Part shown: positions 17,120 to 25,422 of the stretch, one piece after another
Numbering within the stretch: position 1 is the stretch's first letter
Layout: each line of letters starts with the position of its first letter
Program-made: the position numbers and the translations under genes
Origin: Candidatus Jettenia sp. AMX2
Lineage (GTDB): Bacteria > Planctomycetota > Brocadiia > Brocadiales > Brocadiaceae
Assembly (NCBI GenBank): GCA_030583665.1
Contig: CP129469.1
Location: 2,347,043-2,411,042 of the forward strand
Direction: 5' to 3'
Length of the DNA: 64,000 bases
Notes under the pieces: model-generated
Told to the model about the DNA's origin: nothing
Databases searched by the model: none
Seen by the model: the letters and a program-made list of their open reading frames with translations, nothing else

Positions 17120-17392
17120 TTATACCGATTCTCTGAAAACCGGATTTCTAAAAGGTTTGTCTATGACAAGGTCTACTTCACGTTCAAAAGTTGTTTCGGG
17201 TTGCTCTTTCAATTCAAAGTATTTATCAAACAAATCGATGTTTTCATCGGAATTAAAAACAACCAACACGTCCACATCGTTTTCCAACCCAAAATCCTGA
17301 GTTAAAGCGAACCCAAAAATCACAAGCCGTTTAAGAGGGAATTGTTTATAGACAAGCTCGATTTCCGATTTTAATTTTACTAAATCAATCAT
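17120..17392 (-). CDS. MNT-type minimal nucleotidyltransferase
   Basis: A 90-residue protein of the MNT/pol-beta nucleotidyltransferase fold. The catalytic strand LKRLVIFGFALTQDFGLEND followed by VDVLVVF carries the D-x-D metal ligands, and a third acid lies in EREVDLVI. The usual GSR before the first acids is GFA here, a change in the glycine-serine loop that might reduce activity. Such proteins act as antitoxins that AMPylate HEPN toxins in MntA-HepT pairs, but no HEPN gene adjoins this one. ATG 17392 was chosen; a TTG at 17428 in the same frame is possible. It lies 25 bp before the DUF4258-like gene in the same cassette. Confidence 0.75.
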   Translation of the reverse strand: MIDLVKLKSEIELVYKQFPLKRLVIFGFALTQDFGLENDVDVLVVFNSDENIDLFDKYFELKEQPETTFEREVDLVIDKPFRNPVFRESV

Positions 17393-17439
17393 AAAAGGAA
17401 TATTACCTATTCTTGCAGATTCTTTCAATATTTTTAATG

Positions 17440-17895
17440 TTAAAATTCAAAGGACACCATACTTAATTTTAGATGCATCTTTGGGCAAGGTTTCTGCTTA
17501 TAGGACATTCTCCCAAGGACACTTTCAAGCCAGGCAATAAAATATCCGTGCCCAGAGATACCCGGTTCGCTCGTGACGTCGAAACTTTTCAATTTCTTCA
17601 TCTGTGTACATATTCCTTTTTGACTTTTTATTTGATTAAGCGGTATAAGGCGCTGCTGAGCGGTGTGCCGGATGTTATGCCATAATTTTTTGCTTTCAGA
17701 TGGCAATCTATCTATAATAAGTTCCTCCAATTTTACTTTACTGCTGGCATTATCTATATCAATGCCTGCTAATTTTCCCACATCATCGTAATCAAGGACT
17801 ATTCCTTCTGAAATTTCCGTGCTTTCAACACTTGTTTTTTCTGAAAGGTCAATATAAAGAGATGCGAAACTACGGCTGTAAGCCGTCAGCTCCAA
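17440..17895 (-). pseudogene. Decapitated DUF2283 gene running through an attC
   Basis: The frame contains a recognisable DUF2283 domain (ASLYIDLSEKTSVESTEISE, then GIVLDYDDVGKLAGIDID) but begins in the middle of the first strand: the usual opening MKITYDPEAD is replaced by residues read from an attC-like sequence at 17864-17908. Beyond about residue 75 the frame reads through another degenerate attC (17643-17680) into unrelated DNA. The real gene therefore lost its start, most likely when the ACR3 cassette inserted beside it. It has no toxin partner and no credible ribosome site. Confidence 0.65.
17643..17680 (-). other. Degenerate attC remnant
   Basis: GTATAAG (17643-17649) and GTTATGC (17674-17680) enclose GGCGC...GTGCC arms; the right box and the following CC match those seen at 15822-15828. 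At 38 bp it is short and imperfect, and it is covered by the readthrough frame of the decapitated DUF2283 gene. Confidence 0.35.
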
Positions 17896-17908
17896 GCCTT
17901 TGTTAGGC
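17864..17908 (-). other. attC-like site behind the ACR3 gene
   Basis: Box GTTAGGC (17902-17908) fits the R consensus exactly. The partner GCGAAAC (17864-17870) is degenerate, but its arm continues TACGGCT against AGCCTTT. A strong inner hairpin ACGGCT-GTA-AGCCGT lies between. The end of the ACR3 reading frame is encoded by this site. Confidence 0.5.
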
Positions 17909-18884
17909 CGCGAGTGCCTTCAGGGAATAGCCCCTTGCGCTTTATCCACAGCAAAACTTGAGATATTAAGGCAAGTACCGGAAGCTCAATGAGCGGGCCA
18001 ATGACCAGTGCGAGCGCAATGAGTGGCTCGCCAGGGAAAGCAACAACGGCGATAGCCAAGGCAATCGGAGAATTCCTGGCCAGCGTCGTGTAGCTCAAGG
18101 ATACAAAGTTCTCGTAGTTGCTTTTAAGCCATTTGCTGACAACAAATGCGAGCGCTAAATTGCTGCCAAAGAAGAGTAAAATGGGCAACAGGAGGTGAAG
18201 CAATATCTGCGGCCTCTGCGTGATCGCCTGCCCTTCTGAGGCAAAGACCGCCACAATAGCCAGTGCAAGTAATACAATCTGGGCTGGCTGAACCAAAGGC
18301 AGCACTTTCTGGTCAAGCCAGTAATCCGGCATGTAACGAACGATAAGGTATCGGAGCGCATTCGCTGCAAAGAATGGCAGTAACAGTACGAGACCAATGC
18401 TTTCAAGAATGAGACCCCAGTTGAGTGGAAATACAGCGCCAGCCAACACGAATAGATAGACGGGTAGAAACAAGAGTTGCAGCACCAGGTTTACAGGTAG
18501 CAACGCCGTACTCAATGACAGATTGCCTTTGGAAATCCCTGTAAACACGAGATACCAATCGGTACAGGGCGTGACCATCAACATCAGGAATCCTACCCAT
18601 AGTGCCGGTTGGTTACTCAGAAACAGCCAGCCCAGCAGCCACGCGAAAAGAGGCGTCCATGCAAAGTTGATAACCAAACTGGCGATTGCGACACTACGAA
18701 ACTGAAATGCGTTTTTAAAATCGCGCAGCGGGACATGAAGAAACACGCCCATGAGCATGAGCATCAGCAGGGACAGGATAAAACTGGCTGCATTCTGTGC
18801 GACTACAGGGACATGTCCTAAAGCAAGCCCGACAAAGACCGCGACAAGGATTATGAATGATTGTGCTTTCTCTACGAACGTCAT
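17886..18884 (-). CDS. ACR3-type arsenite efflux permease
   Basis: A 332-residue integral membrane protein with about ten helices, of the bile acid/sodium symporter superfamily, closest to ACR3/ArsB-like arsenite exporters. Supporting motifs are [18 protein letters not shown], with the cysteine characteristic of ACR3 helix 4, and [16 protein letters not shown], with the conserved ARNSP segment. It would expel As(III), using the proton motive force. ATG 18884 starts at the family's usual N-terminus ([16 protein letters not shown]); an earlier ATG at 18920 reads through cassette DNA. No arsR or arsC adjoins it. Flanking attC sites make it a single-gene integron cassette. Confidence 0.85.
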   Translation of the reverse strand: MTFVEKAQSFIILVAVFVGLALGHVPVVAQNAASFILSLLMLMLMGVFLHVPLRDFKNAFQFRSVAIASLVINFAWTPLFAWLLGWLFLSNQPALWVGFLMLMVTPCTDWYLVFTGISKGNLSLSTALLPVNLVLQLLFLPVYLFVLAGAVFPLNWGLILESIGLVLLLPFFAANALRYLIVRYMPDYWLDQKVLPLVQPAQIVLLALAIVAVFASEGQAITQRPQILLHLLLPILLFFGSNLALAFVVSKWLKSNYENFVSLSYTTLARNSPIALAIAVVAFPGEPLIALALVIGPLIELPVLALISQVLLWIKRKGLFPEGTRGLTKAWS

Positions 18885-18932
18885 GGATTTTTTGTTATTC
18901 CACTTGAAAGTAATGGGCATACGCTGATAGCG

Positions 18933-19062
18933 GCCTAACGAAAGCATAACCTGCGCGAGGATGAGAGAGCACTTGACCTGCTAACCAGAAATGAGTTGCG
19001 AGAGAACACCAAACCGATCCATTCAACCGCCGCCCTCGCGTCAGGTTGATGCGATGTTAGCC
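18933..19062 (-). other. attC recombination site, 130 bp
   Basis: Box GCCTAAC (18933-18939) and box GTTAGCC (19056-19062) are followed inwards by GCAT/ATGC and by AACCTGCGCGAGG against CCTCGCGTCAGGTT with one extra base. This is an excellent folded attC with a long loop, in the length range of superintegron-type repeats. It belongs to the DUF6883/DUF4926 cassette. Confidence 0.85.
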
Positions 19063-19170
19063 ATCGATTGACCGCTAAATCTTATTTGTAATCACTGGTC
19101 TTTGAAATCAGATCCTGACTTATACTGGATGCTTTAAATCTGTAGATTTTGCCGGTCGTCAGTGGTGTAG

Positions 19171-19401
19171 TCATACGGCAGAAGGATTTTCAATCGGTTC
19201 GTAGTGCAATAACATAATTTGCTCTGGACGTAATCCCACAGACTCATAAGTACGTCCTTCACGGTCAGAGAATTCCACTTCATATGCTTGCCCGTTGGCT
19301 AAAATTTCCACCACAGTGCCTACTTGCCCGCGCCATAAATTGTATTCAGGTAAGTCAACAGTAAGTGCTACAACATCCAGCAACTTGATTTTCTCTTTCA
19401 T
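19171..19401 (-). CDS. DUF4926 small protein
   Basis: A 76-residue protein with the DUF4926 pattern: KIKLLDVVALTVDLPE, then LWRGQVGTVVEIL and YEVEFSDREGRTYESVGL. This is a compact all-beta, SH3-like fold. GAGGTCACCT upstream of ATG 19401 is a good ribosome site. The gene follows the DUF6883 gene by 15 bp, and such pairs recur together in cyanobacteria and other mobile contexts, where they are suspected toxin-antitoxin or defence modules. No activity can be assigned from sequence. Confidence 0.75.
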   Translation of the reverse strand: MKEKIKLLDVVALTVDLPEYNLWRGQVGTVVEILANGQAYEVEFSDREGRTYESVGLRPEQIMLLHYEPIENPSAV

Positions 19402-19416
19402 AGGTGACCTCTAATT

Positions 19417-19749
19417 TTACGCAGGATAACAACTTGTCAATCTGGGTATTTCAGAACCATGTTCAATGATCCACCCACTTCGAATTTTAGCTCGTTTACC
19501 TTGCCATTCGAGTATAAAATCGACTGTATATCGTTGTTCATATTCATCGCGTCTACCCAGTTGGGCATCGCGGGTTTTGATTTCTGTCAATAGAATTTCG
19601 CGTAACTTCTCCGAATCATTAGCAGTCATACCCAATGCCTTCTCAAAAAGACGGGCCTTATGTTTACCTTCGTCATGCATTGGGTTAAGGCAGTAGTTGC
19701 GTAATTTGTGAATATTTACAACTGCACGGTCTGCGTTTGGAATCTTCAT
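19417..19749 (-). CDS. DUF6883 protein
   Basis: A 110-residue protein starting MKIPNADRAVVNIHKLRNYC and continuing LNPMHDEGKHKARLFEKALG, the hallmark opening of DUF6883. A beta-strand pair YTVDFILEWQGKRAKIRSGW follows, and the protein ends in EIPRLTSCYPA. The conserved GKHKARLF block and the C-terminal strands recall colicin-like or RNase-like small toxins. It is the first gene of a two-gene cassette with DUF4926, bounded by attC sites at 18933-19062 and 19924-20009. Functional assignment is inference from pairing and size. Confidence 0.7.
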   Translation of the reverse strand: MKIPNADRAVVNIHKLRNYCLNPMHDEGKHKARLFEKALGMTANDSEKLREILLTEIKTRDAQLGRRDEYEQRYTVDFILEWQGKRAKIRSGWIIEHGSEIPRLTSCYPA

Positions 19750-19923
19750 CGAGTTTCTGCGTTTAAACTGATACCGCCCAATAGACTATGCCCATCTTCT
19801 GGGTAGGATTCTGATGACCCAGATACGAAAAAATTACCATATTTTCGGGAAAGATGCAACTACCCATTTCGGTGTCGTTTACAGTAATTGGGTATTCCAA
19901 ATAATTGATCTTGTCGATGTAGT

Positions 19924-20009
19924 GGCTAACGACTATGGTAAACGGCGCGCGCTTTTTGTACGTCCGAGCCCGTGTTTTTTTACGGGCGATTTTGACCCGC
20001 TTGTTAGGT
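19924..20009 (-). other. attC recombination site, 86 bp
   Basis: GGCTAAC (19924-19930) and GTTAGGT (20003-20009) are good R boxes, and the inner part includes the stem GCCCGTGTTTTTTTACGGGC. It closes the cassette holding the following minus-strand frame. Confidence 0.7.
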
Positions 20010-20011
20010 TC

Positions 20012-20260
20012 TTATACACGAGTCCTCCAGAAATCCAATACCTTATGACCAAGATCAATAACGTCAATTTCAGTTACGCCAAGCTCAGTAGCCTCGTTAT
20101 TTTCTAAGTGTATTAGCAGTGGCTCATAAAAGACACCTTGCTCAAATACTCCCTCTTCATAAACACGAAACTTTTCAGTTCCAATAACGGAATTATGATG
20201 TTTTGCTTTAGCCTCAAAGTGTTTAGCACCATTTGCTATGTGCGAAGTAATTCTAAGCAA
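20012..20260 (-). CDS. Cassette ORF, N-terminus probably cut by IS1380
   Basis: An 82-codon frame whose stop lies just beside an attC, as expected for a cassette gene. It has a histidine/lysine-rich stretch AKHFEAKAKHHNSVIGTEKF and an acidic C-terminal half. The only start is TTG 20260, thirteen bases from the left end of the IS1380 element, so the true N-terminus may have been removed by that insertion. No family is recognised. Confidence 0.45.
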   Translation of the reverse strand: MLRITSHIANGAKHFEAKAKHHNSVIGTEKFRVYEEGVFEQGVFYEPLLIHLENNEATELGVTEIDVIDLGHKVLDFWRTRV

Positions 20261-20272
20261 AGCCGAACTAGA

Positions 20273-22010
20273 CCTTATCCAAGCGTGATTTTTTTACCGA
20301 GAGAGGTGAAGTTGGTTGAAATGCCCGAATTTACTGGTTAAAATGGGATTTGCAAAAAAACCAACAACCAGAAAAAGGGGCATTTCAGATGAGCAAAAAA
20401 TCAGAACAGAAGTATAACAAAATACTCAGCAGAAGGAAACAAAAAATCGAAAGGCGACTGGGGCGGAAGCAGTGGGAAAAGCAAGACCGACCGATGTTCA
20501 GAGCGAGGAACATTCATTACGAGATAGCAGAAAGGAACCAGGCAATAAACTGTGGAGGGATAGGAGCAATCCATCAGATGGTGCTAAAATGCGGGTTAGT
20601 AAAAGAGATTGACGAGAAACTTGAATTGTTGAAGATGCACATGCCCTACCATGAATCAGATCATGTATTGAACATAGCGTATAATGTTCTTTCAGGGAAT
20701 ATACGATTAGAGGATATAGAGCTGAATCGTCAGGATGAGGGGTATCTGAACGCAGTGGGAGCGCAGAGGATACCAGACCCGACGACAGCCGGAGATTTTA
20801 CCCGGCGGTTCAGGAGAGAAGATATTCTAAAGCTGATGGAGTGCATCAATACAGGTCGGCTTCGTGTATGGAAAGAAGCGAGAAAGGAGATCCTTGAAGA
20901 AGCGCTGGTTGATATAGACGGTACGATAGCGAAGACATATGGTGGATGTAAAGAGGGGATGGACATATCGTACAAAGGGATATGGGGATATGCACCGTTA
21001 ATCATATCGTTGTGGAATACGAAAGAGGTGTTGTATCTGGTAAATAGACCTGGTAACAAGCCGAGCCATGATGGGTGTGTGGAGTGGGTAGACCGTGCGA
21101 TAGGATTGGTGAAGCCGTATGCCAGGCGGATATGTGTGAGAGGAGACACGGACTTTTCGCTGACGGAGAATTTTGATCGGTGGTCACGGGAGGTAGACTT
21201 TGTTTTTGGGATGGATGCACATAAGGTTCTGGTAAGACATGCAGAGGAGTTACCGGGGAAAGCATGGAGGGTGTTAAGCCGTAAACCGAAATATAGGGTA
21301 AAGACCAAGGAGAGAAGCAAGCCGGAAAAGGTAAAAGAGCGGATCGTGAAGGAACGAGAATATAAGGATATTCGTTTGGCGAGTGAGCATGTGTCGGAGT
21401 TTGAGTATCGGCCAATGAAGTGTAAACAGAGCTATCGGGTAATTGTGCTGATGAAAAACCTGAGTGTAGAAAAGGGCGAGAAGGTGTTGCTTGATGATAT
21501 ACGATACTTTTTTTACATTACTACCCGGCGGGATATGACGGCAGAGGAATTGGTGGAGTTGGCAAACGGGCGCTGTGATCAGGAGAATGTGGTAGAGCAG
21601 TTGAAGAACGGTGTAAATGCGATGAAGATGCCGGTAAGGGATTTGGAGAGCAACTGGGCGTATATGGTCATGGCAGCGCTGGCGTGGAATTTAAAGTCAT
21701 GGTTTGGGTTGTTGATGCCCAACGCGGTGAGGGGAATGCAGGTACAGAAGATGGAATTTCGACGGTTTCTGAATACCCTGATTTTACTTCCCTGTCAAAT
21801 CCTGAAAACGGGGAGGAAGATCGTATACCGAATCCTTAGATATAATGACTGGCTGAAGGATTTCTTTGCCACGTGGGAGCGGATCCGTAGGCTGAAGATG
21901 TGCATGAGAGAATAACAGATATAGGTGATAAAAGATGCAGGAAATGAAGCGGGAACGGGAGCGGTACCTTATCACTTTGCGATCATCCCCGATTTTATTT
22001 TCCGATAAGG
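20273..22010 (+). mobile_element. IS1380-family insertion sequence
   Basis: About 1.74 kb, bounded by CCTTATC (20273-20279) and GATAAGG (22004-22010), which fits the normal size of this family. It has one transposase gene with a hairpin pair TGAAATGCCC / GGGGCATTTCA just before the start codon, at a position that could limit translation of impinging transcripts. A target duplication could not be identified, so the exact ends are provisional. Confidence 0.65.
20389..21915 (+). CDS. IS1380-family transposase
   Basis: A full-length DDE transposase of 508 residues from ATG 20389, which has AGGGG eight bases upstream; an earlier in-frame ATG at 20350 lies inside the leader hairpin. Catalytic-type acids are visible in ALVDIDGTIAKTYGG, CVRGDTDFSL and the late CDQENVVEQLKNGVNA, the region with the conserved glutamate in IS1380 and IS4-type enzymes. 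The N-terminus is strongly basic and the C-terminus is intact. The gene has no frameshift, so the element may still be able to move. It interrupts the cassette array immediately behind a minus-strand cassette gene. Confidence 0.92.
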   Translation: MSKKSEQKYNKILSRRKQKIERRLGRKQWEKQDRPMFRARNIHYEIAERNQAINCGGIGAIHQMVLKCGLVKEIDEKLELLKMHMPYHESDHVLNIAYNVLSGNIRLEDIELNRQDEGYLNAVGAQRIPDPTTAGDFTRRFRREDILKLMECINTGRLRVWKEARKEILEEALVDIDGTIAKTYGGCKEGMDISYKGIWGYAPLIISLWNTKEVLYLVNRPGNKPSHDGCVEWVDRAIGLVKPYARRICVRGDTDFSLTENFDRWSREVDFVFGMDAHKVLVRHAEELPGKAWRVLSRKPKYRVKTKERSKPEKVKERIVKEREYKDIRLASEHVSEFEYRPMKCKQSYRVIVLMKNLSVEKGEKVLLDDIRYFFYITTRRDMTAEELVELANGRCDQENVVEQLKNGVNAMKMPVRDLESNWAYMVMAALAWNLKSWFGLLMPNAVRGMQVQKMEFRRFLNTLILLPCQILKTGRKIVYRILRYNDWLKDFFATWERIRRLKMCMRE

Positions 22011-22123
22011 GTATTTTTCTTGTGAGTGGAGTCTTGATGCCGATTAAAATGAAAAAAAGTATCGAGAGTAGAAAAAATAATACAAATAATAGTACCCATT
22101 ACCGATTAAAACAGTGATAAGAG

Positions 22124-22151
22124 GCGAGGTTTATAAAACCTCGCTTGTTTT
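22124..22151 (+). terminator. Hairpin with T-rich tail
   Basis: GCGAGGTTT (22124-22132) and AAACCTCGC (22136-22144) form a tight stem followed by TTGTTTT. It may end transcription from the IS1380 side; it may also be the core of a decayed attC (AAAACA/TGTTTTA on its outer flanks) for the adjoining minus-strand cassette. Confidence 0.5.
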
Positions 22152-22349
22152 AGGACTAGAACGGAGTTGGGTTCTTTTGTCTTTATTGTCAGGATGCACC
22201 CAGTCCACTAAATGTTCTGCGGTTACAAAAAAATCAAAAGCAGCATATTGATCTTGAGGAGAGTTTTCCATGCGTTTTATATCGTGTTCTAGTTTATTGA
22301 GTAGATCACGTGGTACTTTTAGTTCGCCAAATCCCTTATAGGTGCTCAT
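22131..22349 (-). CDS. Cassette ORF, probably truncated
   Basis: A 72-residue protein from ATG 22349: MSTYKGFGELKVPRDLLNKL, then AAFDFFVTAEHLVDWVHPD. The FFVTAEHLxDWxHP block is a motif I recall from longer, unnamed conserved proteins in mobile regions. Here the last dozen residues come from the hairpin or attC-like sequence, so the C-terminus of the ancestral protein is missing. It is the gene next to the attC at 22368-22502. Confidence 0.5.
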   Translation of the reverse strand: MSTYKGFGELKVPRDLLNKLEHDIKRMENSPQDQYAAFDFFVTAEHLVDWVHPDNKDKRTQLRSSPKTSEVL

Positions 22350-22367
22350 ATCATTTTCTTTATGTAA

Positions 22368-22502
22368 ACCTAACATTAAGTATTTTATCCGTAGTTAAGC
22401 TGAATAATAATGCCGTACCGGTTTTATCTGAATTTGCGAAAAAAGAAAGAAGCTTATCATTCCCTCTCCGCAAGCTCAATTACGGATAAAATACCGTTGA
22501 AC
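22368..22502 (-). other. attC site, 135 bp, copy 1 of a duplicated site
   Basis: ACCTAAC (22368-22374) and GTTGAAC (22496-22502) fit the R-box consensus, and the arms GTATTTTATCCGTAGTTAAGCT / AGCTCAATTACGGATAAAATAC (quoted lengthwise in two parts by position: 22380-22401 and 22473-22494) pair over more than 20 bp. The same 135-bp site recurs at 25288-25422, and identity continues to about 22556, including the hairpin CCCCACACCATGGGG. Confidence 0.8.
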
Positions 22503-22730
22503 AAGCCGCTATCCCCACACCATGGGGATTCAATCATACGGTTTCTGTGGAAAAAGAAAAGGTCATGGGGTCAAAAACAGGGCAATCGCATCAAAATAAG
22601 GGTTGTGCAGTGATTGAATACACTCAAGAAACAACAAGATAGAGAAATAGTAGTAACAAAAGGGATTGCAAAAGGTTAAGTCATCCTCTATGCTATAATA
22701 ACTTCAAGAATTATCATAGGGAGAGAGAAA

Positions 22731-23475
22731 ATGGCAAGACAGAAACCAACCCTTACGGTATTTTTTTCCAGGCTAGAAGATCCCAGAGTCCCCGGCAGAA
22801 CAGCACATAGACTTTTAGACATACTTGTTATAACAATCTGCGCAGTCCTCAGTGGTGCAGAGAGTTGGGTAGATGTAGAAATGTATGGGAAAGAGAAAAG
22901 AGAGTTTCTCCGCAAATATCTTCGCTTACCCCATGGCATACCAAGTCATGATACCTTTGGACGGGTATTTTCACTCATACACCCGGAAAAGATACAAAAG
23001 TGTTTTATCGAATGGGTACAATCAGTAATGAACCATTCAAAGGGAGAAATAATTGCGATCGATGGTAAGACAGCCCGCAGATCATTTGACAACAAGAAAG
23101 GAACAAGTGCACTGCACATGATCAGTGCATGGGCAACGGCAAATGGAGTGGTATTAGGTCAGCGCAAATGCGATGAGAAGTCAAATGAGATTACAGCAAT
23201 ACCGGAGTTATTGCGTTTGTTGGATATCCATGGATGTATTGTTACAACGGATGCTATGGGATGCCAAAAGGAGATTGCCAAGCAGATAACAGAGCAGGGA
23301 GGAGATTATGTATTTTGTGTAAAAGGGAATCAGGGCAACACGCACAAAGATATAAAAGAACTCTTTGCCAAGGCGCAGCAGAAGAAATTCAAGGGATATA
23401 AGCACAGCTATTATGAGACAAGGGAACAGGGACACGGCAGAGAAGAGGTCAGGAGATACTGGACACTTGAAGAAA
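22731..23475 (+). pseudogene. ISAs1-family transposase, 3' end lost
   Basis: The first 248 or so codons match an ISAs1 transposase: FFSRLEDPRVPGRTAHRLLD and AVLSGAESWVDVEMYGKEK at the N-terminus, then the catalytic blocks IAIDGKTARRS, VTTDAMGCQKEIA and REQGHGREEVRRYWTLEE. A full protein has about 370 residues; here homology stops at about 23475 and the remaining third is missing. The frame then reads into the left end of the Y1 transposase element at 23484. ATG 22731 has GGGAGAGAG upstream, so the start is natural. The copy is inactive. Confidence 0.85.
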
Positions 23476-23483
23476 AAGGTCAT

Positions 23484-24520
23484 GGGGTCAAACCTTCATT
23501 ATTCATTAACAAATTGTTTTTTTAATACTTCGATTTCTTTCCTGAATTTACCTTCTCTTTTTATCCTGGTCTCCACTCTCTTAAGAGCTTCACTTACTGT
23601 TGACCCCTGTATACCAAAATACCTCCCAATTTCTGTATTCTTCGCATTACTCATGATTTTTGATACATATATCGCTGCTTGTCTTTCCCTTTTTCCCTTC
23701 CCTTTTCTCAACTCCTCTTCCTTTTTGCCGTAATACTTACAACAACCTTTGATAACTTTCTCTACAGGAATTATTTCCTGGAGTTTTTTCAACTGAGGAA
23801 TCTCTTCATCGGGTTTTCGTCTCTGTAACATCCTCCTTATTTGTGCTACGAACATTTCACTACCGAGGAGAACTCCAGCTACCATATCGTCCATGGGATT
23901 ATTTCTTTCCCCTATACCTTCCAAGACAAACTCTTTGTATGCCTTCATTGCAGCATATTTTGTCTTTGAAAAGTATGAAAGAGTTTCTGCGATATCTACC
24001 ATTGATTCTTTTCCCTTACAAGCGCCTATGTATTCCCTGTAGCTTGTCCATCTATAATCCTCAGGGCTTTCCACCATCCTGGCTCGTACCGGATTTAAGT
24101 GAATGTATCTGGATAGGACAATTAAATATGTTTCCTTGTCCACAATTATTCCCTTAAATCTCCCTTGAAAGAGATGACCAAATCTCTTATGCCTTTTATT
24201 TATATAAACTGTATAACTTGTGTTAATATTTTGCATGATCTGAGAGATATTTGCCTTTGGTGTTTCAAGAAAAAGGTGGTAGTGATTTTCCATCAAGGCA
24301 TATGCATGGAGGAGGTATCCATATCTCTCCTTTGTTCTTCTTAAGATATCCAAAAACTTTTCCCTGTCTTTATCATCAAAGAATATTCTGTCTCTCAGAT
24401 TGCCCCTTGATGTAATATGATAAAAAGCACCTTCAAATTCCAATCGTAATGATCTTGCCATAACGCATCATTTTATCCATTACCCGGAGTTTGTCAATTG
24501 AATTATGAAGGTTTGACCCC
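23484..24520 (-). mobile_element. Y1 (REP-type) transposase element with inverted ends
   Basis: The unit is 1,037 bp long and bounded by GGGGTCAAACCTTCAT (23484-23499) and ATGAAGGTTTGACCCC (24505-24520), a perfect inverted pair. Part of the outer flank, AAAGGTCATGGGGTCAAA, also occurs alone at 22559-22576. It sits exactly where the ISAs1 transposase and the next attC are each cut, so its arrival or an associated deletion explains both truncations. Confidence 0.8.
23499..24461 (-). CDS. Y1_Tnp (IS200-like/REP-associated) transposase
   Basis: A 320-residue protein starting MARSLRLEFEGAFYHITSRG, the standard opening of REP-associated tyrosine transposases. The HUH motif is seen in MENHYHLFLETPK and the nucleophile region in RYIHLNPVRARMVE. 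The C-terminal part (about 215-320) carries a DnaA/helix-turn-helix-like domain (IYVSKIMSNAKNTEIGRYFG, then IQGSTVSEALKRV), which is common in the long form of this family. Such enzymes cut and rejoin single-stranded DNA at hairpin-bearing ends. The gene is intact and fills the element bounded by the inverted ends. Confidence 0.93.
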   Translation of the reverse strand: MARSLRLEFEGAFYHITSRGNLRDRIFFDDKDREKFLDILRRTKERYGYLLHAYALMENHYHLFLETPKANISQIMQNINTSYTVYINKRHKRFGHLFQGRFKGIIVDKETYLIVLSRYIHLNPVRARMVESPEDYRWTSYREYIGACKGKESMVDIAETLSYFSKTKYAAMKAYKEFVLEGIGERNNPMDDMVAGVLLGSEMFVAQIRRMLQRRKPDEEIPQLKKLQEIIPVEKVIKGCCKYYGKKEEELRKGKGKRERQAAIYVSKIMSNAKNTEIGRYFGIQGSTVSEALKRVETRIKREGKFRKEIEVLKKQFVNE

Positions 24521-24595
24521 TTGATCATTTCGGCGGGCATTACGGCTCGGATCAAGCGTAGCGTAGACCCCGTCAGCTTGAAACGCTTGTTAGGC
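24521..24595 (-). other. attC half-site cut by the Y1 element
   Basis: GTTAGGC (24589-24595) preceded by AAACGCTT fits the right part of an attC, and the inner GTCAGCTTG sequence resembles common cassette ends. No matching left box occurs before the end of the Y1 element at 24520, so the left part appears to be lost. Confidence 0.5.
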
Positions 24596-24604
24596 AGGGA
24601 AGGA

Positions 24605-25274
24605 CTAGCGTGAGCGAATTGAACTGCGGAACTTGTCAAGAGGCGAAGGTATGCTGACGAGCGAATAGAAGTCGTCTATTACGGCTACGGCAGTGTCGAC
24701 CGCCCAGGCTGCTCTTGACGCGCTGAGGGCGATGCGGGAAGAACTCCAATCCTGCGGAGTAAAAGGGCGCCTTCGGCAACCGTTGTTTCTCAAGTGCCGC
24801 CATCAGATTCTTCCGTTCGTACTCGGCACCCCATCGGGACTTGTAGTGGACGATTTCGTTACGTAGCCGTACGAGCAATCCCGCATCCTGCCATGGCTGC
24901 CGTCCACGGCACAAGGGGGGACGGTTGAGGAGATGCAGAATGGTTGCGAAACGCGAGAGGACGTCCTGCCCATCAATGAGTTCTGCCAATGGCCGGAGGA
25001 AGTCTCTCGCCTGCTGATCGAATCCACCTGATCCTAAGTGATTACCAGGGCCATGATGGAGGATTTCCCATGTCTCCGTCTCAAGCGCGGACACTGACTC
25101 AGTGATGGCCCCAATGACATAACCCACATAGCCCACGCGGTCGTCATTGGTCAGTTCCGACTCCGGCCGCGTCTCAATCTCGAAGGCTAGGCGGGATAGT
25201 ACGCCCGCTCCACCCAGCAGGTGATAGGTAAGCGAGTGCCTTGTGTCAATTGAACGTGGAGCGAAATCTGCCAC
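24605..25274 (-). pseudogene. HEPN-like cassette protein, frameshifted
   Basis: From GTG 25274 (AAGGAG upstream) the frame encodes a mostly helical protein of about 222 residues if one frameshift is corrected. The segment GLLVRLRNEIVHYKSRWG has the R-x4-H spacing of HEPN RNase-type proteins. The frame breaks near 24769, where the sequence has four T residues; reading three would continue KAPF-TPQDWSSSRIALSAS and end naturally at UAG 24605. As it stands, the protein ends at 24636 with an unrelated tail. GC content is high compared with neighbours, as for a recently acquired cassette. HEPN assignment is tentative. Confidence 0.55.
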
Positions 25275-25287
25275 TGGTGTCTCCTTT

Positions 25288-25422
25288 GCCTAACATTAAG
25301 TATTTTATCAGTAGTTGAGTTGAATAATAATGCCGTACCGATTTTATCTGAATTTGCGAAAAAAGAAAGAAGCTTATCATTCCCTATCCGCAAGCTCAAT
25401 TACGGATAAAATACCGTTGAAC
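25288..25422 (-). other. attC site, 135 bp, copy 2 of a duplicated site
   Basis: GCCTAAC (25288-25294) and GTTGAAC (25416-25422) enclose the same arms as the site at 22368-22502. Identity with that copy continues to about 25475, past the hairpin CCCCATACTATGGGG. It closes a cassette whose gene body has been replaced by the IS3 element. Confidence 0.8.

Noticed and set aside
20730-21415. Minus-strand frames of 137-196 codons under the IS1380 transposase
   Set aside because: They mirror a real transposase gene and have a composition typical of antisense frames.
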